Shown here piece after piece: positions 60,648 through 64,000 of a stretch of 64,000 nucleotides of DNA. This DNA comes from Pseudonocardia abyssalis (lineage in GTDB: Bacteria; Actinomycetota; Actinomycetes; Mycobacteriales; Pseudonocardiaceae), in the NCBI RefSeq assembly GCF_019263705.2, contig NZ_JADQDK010000001.1, positions 2,232,001 through 2,296,000 of the forward strand. Reading direction: 5' to 3'. Position 1 is the first letter of the stretch. Each line of letters begins with the position of its first letter. Made by a program: the position numbers and the translations under genes. Below the pieces are notes generated by a model, which was not told the DNA's origin, did no database searches, and saw only the letters and a list, made by a program, of their open reading frames with translations.

Positions 60648-61441
60648 GGGTCCTCCTGCGTCGTGGGGCCCGCGGACCAGCGCGGACTCCGTCTCTCGGC
60701 GAACGCCGCCGTTCCCTCGGCGGCGTCGGCACTGGCCAGGATCTCGGCCACCGCGGCGGCGTTGTACCGCCACAGGGCATCCTGGTCGTGATCTCCGTCG
60801 ATGCTGAGCCCCAGCAGGCGCTTGCTCGTCGTCACCGCGAGCGGGGCGTTCACGGCGATCTCGGCCGCCAGCCCCAGCGCCACCGCCAGCACCTGCCCGC
60901 GCGGCACGACCCGGTTGGCCAGGCCGAACCGGTAGGCCTCGGCCGCCGGCATCGGGGCACCGGTGAGCACCACCTCCGCGGCGACCTTCGGCGGGAGCTG
61001 GCGGCCCAGCCGCAGCAACCCACCCGCCCCGGCGACGAGCCCGCGACGGGGCTCGGGCAGGCCCAGCACCGCGTCGTCGGCCATCACCACGAGGTCGCAC
61101 GCCAGGGCCAGCTCCGTGCCGCCCCCCAGCGCGGCACCGTTGACGGCCGCGATGAGCGGGGCGTCCACCGGGTGCCGGACGAACCCCCCGAGCCCCCACT
61201 CCTCGTGGTCGGGGTCGTTCAGCGGCCGGCCCGCGGCGACAGCCTTGAGGTCGGCCCCGGCACAGAAGGCCGGCCCGGCACCGGTCAGCACCCCGACCCG
61301 CAGGTCCGGGTCGCCGTCGAGCAGCTCCAGCGCGGCACCGAGGGCGGCCGAGACGGTGGCGTCGATGGCGTTGCGGGCCTCGGGCCGGTCGAGGGTCATG
61401 AGCAGCACGGGGCCGCGCCGCTCCACCCGCACCGGGGTCAC
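60644..61441 (-). CDS. Enoyl-CoA hydratase/isomerase family protein (crotonase)
   Basis: This full-length 265-aa crotonase has LDRPEARNAID at the start, AFCAGADLKAV with the first oxyanion-hole residue, GAALGGGTELALACDLVVM with the second, and GLPEPRRGLVAGAGGLLRL carrying the usual acidic region. It hydrates, isomerises or hydrolyses an acyl-CoA. In contrast to the truncated paralogue at 43972 it looks intact. GTG 61441 overlaps the LLM gene's stop, and its stop overlaps the ligase's GTG. Confidence 0.88.
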   Translation of the reverse strand: MTPVRVERRGPVLLMTLDRPEARNAIDATVSAALGAALELLDGDPDLRVGVLTGAGPAFCAGADLKAVAAGRPLNDPDHEEWGLGGFVRHPVDAPLIAAVNGAALGGGTELALACDLVVMADDAVLGLPEPRRGLVAGAGGLLRLGRQLPPKVAAEVVLTGAPMPAAEAYRFGLANRVVPRGQVLAVALGLAAEIAVNAPLAVTTSKRLLGLSIDGDHDQDALWRYNAAAVAEILASADAAEGTAAFAERRSPRWSAGPTTQEDP

Positions 61442-62346
61442 GCGGGCACCCCGTCGGTGGCCGCCGCCAGGTGCTCGATGGCGCGCAGCGGGTCGCGGGC
61501 CGCGGGCGTGAGGACGAACCCGTCGACCCCCACGGCCCGGTACGCGGCCAGGTCCTCGGCGATCCGGCGGGGGTCACCGGCCAGCAGGTGGCGGTGCATG
61601 GCCGCGCCCGACTCCGCCCCGTAGGTGCGGGCGAGGAACGCCTGCGCCTCGGCCCGGTCGTCGGCGGACGGGCCCGCCGCGACGAAGACGTCGAGCACGA
61701 TCCGCGGGCGGCGGGCGCCCGCGGCGAGCTCGTCGAGCCGGTCGCGGGTGCGGCGCACGCGCTCCGGGCTCGACCAGATGCCCAGCCAGTCGGCGCCGTG
61801 GCGGACCGTGCGGCGCAGCGCGGCGTCGCTGCGCCCGCCCACGACGAGCGCGGGCAGCGGCGCTGCGGGGGTCAGGGCGGGGAACGGCCGGTCGTGCGGT
61901 GCAGGCAGCACGCCCGGCCGCCCGGCGAGCAGGCCGGGCAGGGCGTCGAGGAACACGTCGGTGCGCCGTCCGCGCCCGGTGACGGGCACGCCGGCCGCGG
62001 CCCACTCCGCGGGGCTCTCGCCCCCGACCCCGACCCCGAGCAGCAACCGGTCGCCGGAGAGCACCTGCAGCGTGGCGATCTGCTTCGCGAGCGCGACGGG
62101 CTCCCGCAGCGCGGGCAGCAGCACCGCCAGCCCGACGCCGACCCGGCGGGTCACCGCCGACACCGCGCCGAGCGTGACGAGCGCGTCCAGGATCGGGGCG
62201 TGGAACGCGAGGTGGTCGCCCACCCACACCGCGTCGAAGCCGGCCGACTCCGCGCGCACCGCGGCCTCCACGACGGGGAGCGCGCCGTCGCCGAACGGGT
62301 CGGACGTGGGCAGGCGGACGCCGACGCCGCACGGGTCGGGCGTCAC
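61438..62346 (-). CDS. LLM class flavin-dependent oxidoreductase (second)
   Basis: This 302-aa luciferase-like enzyme has GFDAVWVGDHLAFHAPIL, RVGVGLAVLLPALREPVALA, DRLLLGVGVGGESPAEW and LPALVVGGRSDAALRRTVRH, the TIM-barrel and flavin-binding segments of F420- or FMN-dependent LLM proteins. It may oxidise or reduce the acid fed to the operon's ligase. GTG 62346 overlaps the gamma-carbonic-anhydrase-like gene's stop. Member of the tightly coupled operon 63660-57739. Confidence 0.85.
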   Translation of the reverse strand: MTPDPCGVGVRLPTSDPFGDGALPVVEAAVRAESAGFDAVWVGDHLAFHAPILDALVTLGAVSAVTRRVGVGLAVLLPALREPVALAKQIATLQVLSGDRLLLGVGVGGESPAEWAAAGVPVTGRGRRTDVFLDALPGLLAGRPGVLPAPHDRPFPALTPAAPLPALVVGGRSDAALRRTVRHGADWLGIWSSPERVRRTRDRLDELAAGARRPRIVLDVFVAAGPSADDRAEAQAFLARTYGAESGAAMHRHLLAGDPRRIAEDLAAYRAVGVDGFVLTPAARDPLRAIEHLAAATDGVPA

Positions 62347-62861
62347 GACGGGCCGAACCCGTGCCGGCGGGCGCGGTCGACGTAGGCCGCGCACCCGGTG
62401 GCGAGCCAGCCGCGCTCGACCTCGGTCGTCGGCCGGACGGCGCGGGCCGGCACGCCGGCGAGCATCCAGCCCTCGGGGGCGTCGAGCGTCGGCAGGACGA
62501 GCGCGCCGGCCGCGACGACGCAGCCGCTGCGGACGCGGCTGCCGTTGATCACGGTGGCGTGCATGCCGATCAGGACGCCGGTCTCGATCGTGCAGCCGTG
62601 CAGCACGGCCCCGTGACCGACCTGGACGTCGTGGGCGATGACGACGGGGTGCCCGGCGTCGGTGTGCACGACGACTCCGTCCTGCAGGTTGGTGCGCGCA
62701 CCGACGATGATGTCGTCCTCCTCGCTGCGCAGCACCGCCTGGTACCACACGTTCACCTCGGATCCGAGCTGCACGCGTCCCGCCACCGTCGCCGACGGTG
62801 CGAGCAGCGCCGCGGGGTCGATCGCCGGCGCGCGCCCGTCCACTGCCACCACGAGGGCCAT
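62343..62861 (-). CDS. Gamma-carbonic-anhydrase-like hexapeptide protein (PaaY/CaiE type)
   Basis: This 172-aa left-handed beta-helix protein has repeating hexapeptides (GRVQLGSEVNVWYQAVLRSE, NLQDGVVVHTDAG, AHDVQVGHGAVLHGC) with the three His of the trimer's zinc site in HTD, GHG and LHG contexts. In catabolic operons such proteins (PaaY, CaiE) act as metal-dependent thioesterases or cofactor partners rather than true carbonic anhydrases. Context with CaiC-like ligase and crotonase supports that view. ATG 62861, one base after the upstream stop. Confidence 0.85.
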   Translation of the reverse strand: MALVVAVDGRAPAIDPAALLAPSATVAGRVQLGSEVNVWYQAVLRSEEDDIIVGARTNLQDGVVVHTDAGHPVVIAHDVQVGHGAVLHGCTIETGVLIGMHATVINGSRVRSGCVVAAGALVLPTLDAPEGWMLAGVPARAVRPTTEVERGWLATGCAAYVDRARRHGFGPS

Positions 62862-62862
62862 C

Positions 62863-63660
62863 TCAGCCGACCTCCGTCCGTTCGCCGGGCACGACGGCCC
62901 CGGTCCGACGCGCGCATCCCGCGCGCGGCAGCACGACAGTTCCTCCGACGGCGAGCTGGGACACGATGGCCCGGAACGCCCGCGCGTCGTCGTCGATCGC
63001 GCCCAGCACCAGCGGGTGCGCCCCGGCGGCCGGGTTCCCGGGTGAGATCTGCTCCAGTGCCCGGTGGGAGACGAAGCGGGCGCTCGGCCGCCGGCCCGGA
63101 CCTCCGGCGACGACCATCCACAGCGGATCGGTCGACCTGATCCGTGCGCGGTACCCGTCGAGGTCCCCCGTGTCTGCGAGGAGTGCGTCATACCCGTCCG
63201 GCCCCCGACGCCCGACCCGCACCACCGGGAAGTCGACGGCAGCACCGTCCCGGGCCTCGGCGACCAGGTCGGACAGCTCGTCATCGGTGACGAACAACCG
63301 AGGGCCAGCGAGCTCCATCACCCTGCCCAGCTCCGGTGCCGACCGGCCGTGACCGAGGGGGGCGATCACCGCACCGACACGTGCGCAGGCCAGGGCGAGC
63401 TCGACGCACTCCCTGCTGCCGCTCAGCAAGGTGACCACGACGTCGCCGGACCCGATACCCGCTCGGCCGAGGCCGGTGGCGAGCCGGGCCACCCGGCGGG
63501 CCAACTGCTCCCAGCTGACGTCACCGCGGACGTCCATCACTGCGGGACGGTGCCCCCTCGTGGGATCGGCTGCGTGCAGGTCAGGCCAGCGGCCGACGCA
63601 CCGGAGGTCGGCGTCGTGGTCGTCGACCGGTGTCGGCGCCCCCGGCGTCGTCGACGTCAT
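62863..63660 (-). CDS. Degenerate acyl-CoA ligase N-terminal domain (265 aa)
   Basis: This protein matches the first half of the ligase encoded at 53923: SWEQLARRVARLATGLGRAG, ECVELALACARVGAVIAPL and STDPLWMVVAGGPGRRPS line up with SWAELAARVHRVAESLHRAG, ECIELTLACARIGAVIAPV and PTDPLWFAFTGGTTGRPK. The P-loop Thr/Ser and Lys are lost, and the protein ends (VVPGERTEVG) before the adenylate-binding and hinge regions. It cannot be a functional ligase, yet the frame is open and coupled to both neighbours by 1-4 nt. Either a recent pseudogene without stops or a regulatory/scaffold relic. Confidence 0.75.
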   Translation of the reverse strand: MTSTTPGAPTPVDDHDADLRCVGRWPDLHAADPTRGHRPAVMDVRGDVSWEQLARRVARLATGLGRAGIGSGDVVVTLLSGSRECVELALACARVGAVIAPLGHGRSAPELGRVMELAGPRLFVTDDELSDLVAEARDGAAVDFPVVRVGRRGPDGYDALLADTGDLDGYRARIRSTDPLWMVVAGGPGRRPSARFVSHRALEQISPGNPAAGAHPLVLGAIDDDARAFRAIVSQLAVGGTVVLPRAGCARRTGAVVPGERTEVG

Positions 63661-64000
63661 CGGGCGCCCAGCAGCGTGATGAGGCAGGCGTTGGCGTCGA
63701 TGCCGGACACGCCGCCGCCCATCGTCTCGACGAGGCCGATCCGCGCACCCTCGACCTGGCGGCCGCCGGCGTCGCCGCGCAGCTGCCAGACGATCTCGGC
63801 GATCTGGGCGAGCCCGGTGGCGCCGAGCGGGTGCCCGCGGGCGAGCAGGCCGCCGGACGGGTTCACCGGGTGCGCGCCGCCGGGCCCGGTGTCACCCGCG
63901 GCGACCATCGCCCCCGCCTCCCCGCGTCCGGCGATGCCGAGGGCCTCCATGCCGACGATCTCGCCGATGGTGAAGGCGTCGTGCAGCTCGACGACGTCGA
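63657..64000 (-). CDS. Thiolase family protein, SCP-x type (C-terminal part; continues past the window)
   Basis: The last ~114 residues of a thiolase are seen: DVVELHDAFTIGEIVGMEAL, NPSGGLLARGHPLGATGLAQ and ETMGGGVSGIDANACLITLL. The GGLLARGHPLGATG and ETMGGG forms mark the lipid-transfer-protein/SCP-x thiolase group that degrades branched or sterol side-chain acyl-CoA. The start lies beyond base 64000. Its stop overlaps the ATG of the degenerate ligase (ATGA). Confidence 0.85.
   Translation of the reverse strand, partial: DVVELHDAFTIGEIVGMEALGIAGRGEAGAMVAAGDTGPGGAHPVNPSGGLLARGHPLGATGLAQIAEIVWQLRGDAGGRQVEGARIGLVETMGGGVSGIDANACLITLLGAR

Noticed and set aside
62343..62861. CcmM-type carboxysome carbonic anhydrase
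   Set aside because: It is a short PaaY/CaiE-like hexapeptide protein in a CoA-ester operon 22 kb from the shell genes and lacks CcmM extensions; no RuBisCO is present.

Overview
The window is very GC-rich DNA (mostly G/C at third codon positions, many GTG starts, tightly overlapping ATGA/GTGA junctions) from an actinobacterium. A mycothione reductase gene, a mycofactocin-type SDR, many P450/Rieske/acyl-CoA enzymes and Lrp/TetR/GntR regulators fit a catabolically versatile member of the Pseudonocardiales (Pseudonocardia-like); the genus is an inference. No rRNA, tRNA, CRISPR array or intact transposase was seen.

Region 1 (about 1-21.1 kb) is a catabolic island: SDRs, a TrmB-type regulator, two amidohydrolases, an MHS-type transporter, two P450s with a 3Fe-4S ferredoxin, a limonene-epoxide-hydrolase-like protein, two molybdenum hydroxylases (both without a FAD subunit), a fused indolepyruvate:ferredoxin oxidoreductase with an Lrp regulator, and a mycofactocin-type SDR. 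Six promoter regions share a 22-bp operator (9-bp arms around CGTTAG/CTAACG with a 4-bp spacer), which suggests one regulon, perhaps under the TrmB-type protein. A 167-bp MITE-like element with perfect 21-bp terminal inverted repeats sits between an amidohydrolase and the transporter.

Region 2 (21.1-40.1 kb) holds mycothione reductase and then the most unusual part, a bacterial microcompartment (BMC) locus. Its shell genes are two BMC-H, one BMC-T and one BMC-P (vertex). With them are a CoA-acylating aldehyde dehydrogenase, a zinc alcohol dehydrogenase, a malate-dehydrogenase-fold enzyme carrying an N-terminal module on a long linker, an EutJ-like ATPase and a PucR/GAF regulator. None of the usual signature enzymes (ethanolamine lyase, diol dehydratase, glycyl-radical enzyme, aminotransferase or aminoglycoside-type kinase) is present. 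Next to it are a HAD phosphatase with a C-terminal encapsulation-peptide-like helix, a tyrosine-phosphatase-like protein, a lipocalin-like protein, and an operon with a PPDK-like enzyme (intact ATP-grasp and phospho-histidine, degenerate PEP/pyruvate barrel), a winged-helix-like protein, an unrecognised 477-aa protein and a free-standing phospho-histidine swivel domain. I propose that this is a BMC pathway with a split PEP-synthase-like phosphotransferase that activates an unknown substrate. A shared GGACAA-N15-TTGTCC site ties two shell promoters together.

Region 3 (40.1-51.6 kb) is a decaying acyl-CoA/alicyclic-acid region: an LLM flavin enzyme, a TPR protein, a DUF808 protein, a BadH-like SDR, a CoA-transferase, an acyl-CoA dehydrogenase and a FadR-type regulator, interspersed with at least five gene remnants and short tandem repeats. 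A tandem universal stress protein and a four-domain cold-shock protein follow.

Region 4 (52-64 kb) is a CoA-ester catabolic region: a ThDP enzyme resembling actinobacterial 2-hydroxyacyl-CoA lyases, an acyl-CoA ligase, a Rieske oxygenase and an XRE-TetR fusion regulator, then a translationally coupled operon of thiolases, a ligase, a crotonase, an LLM enzyme, a gamma-carbonic-anhydrase-like protein and a degenerate ligase fragment, which runs off the right edge.
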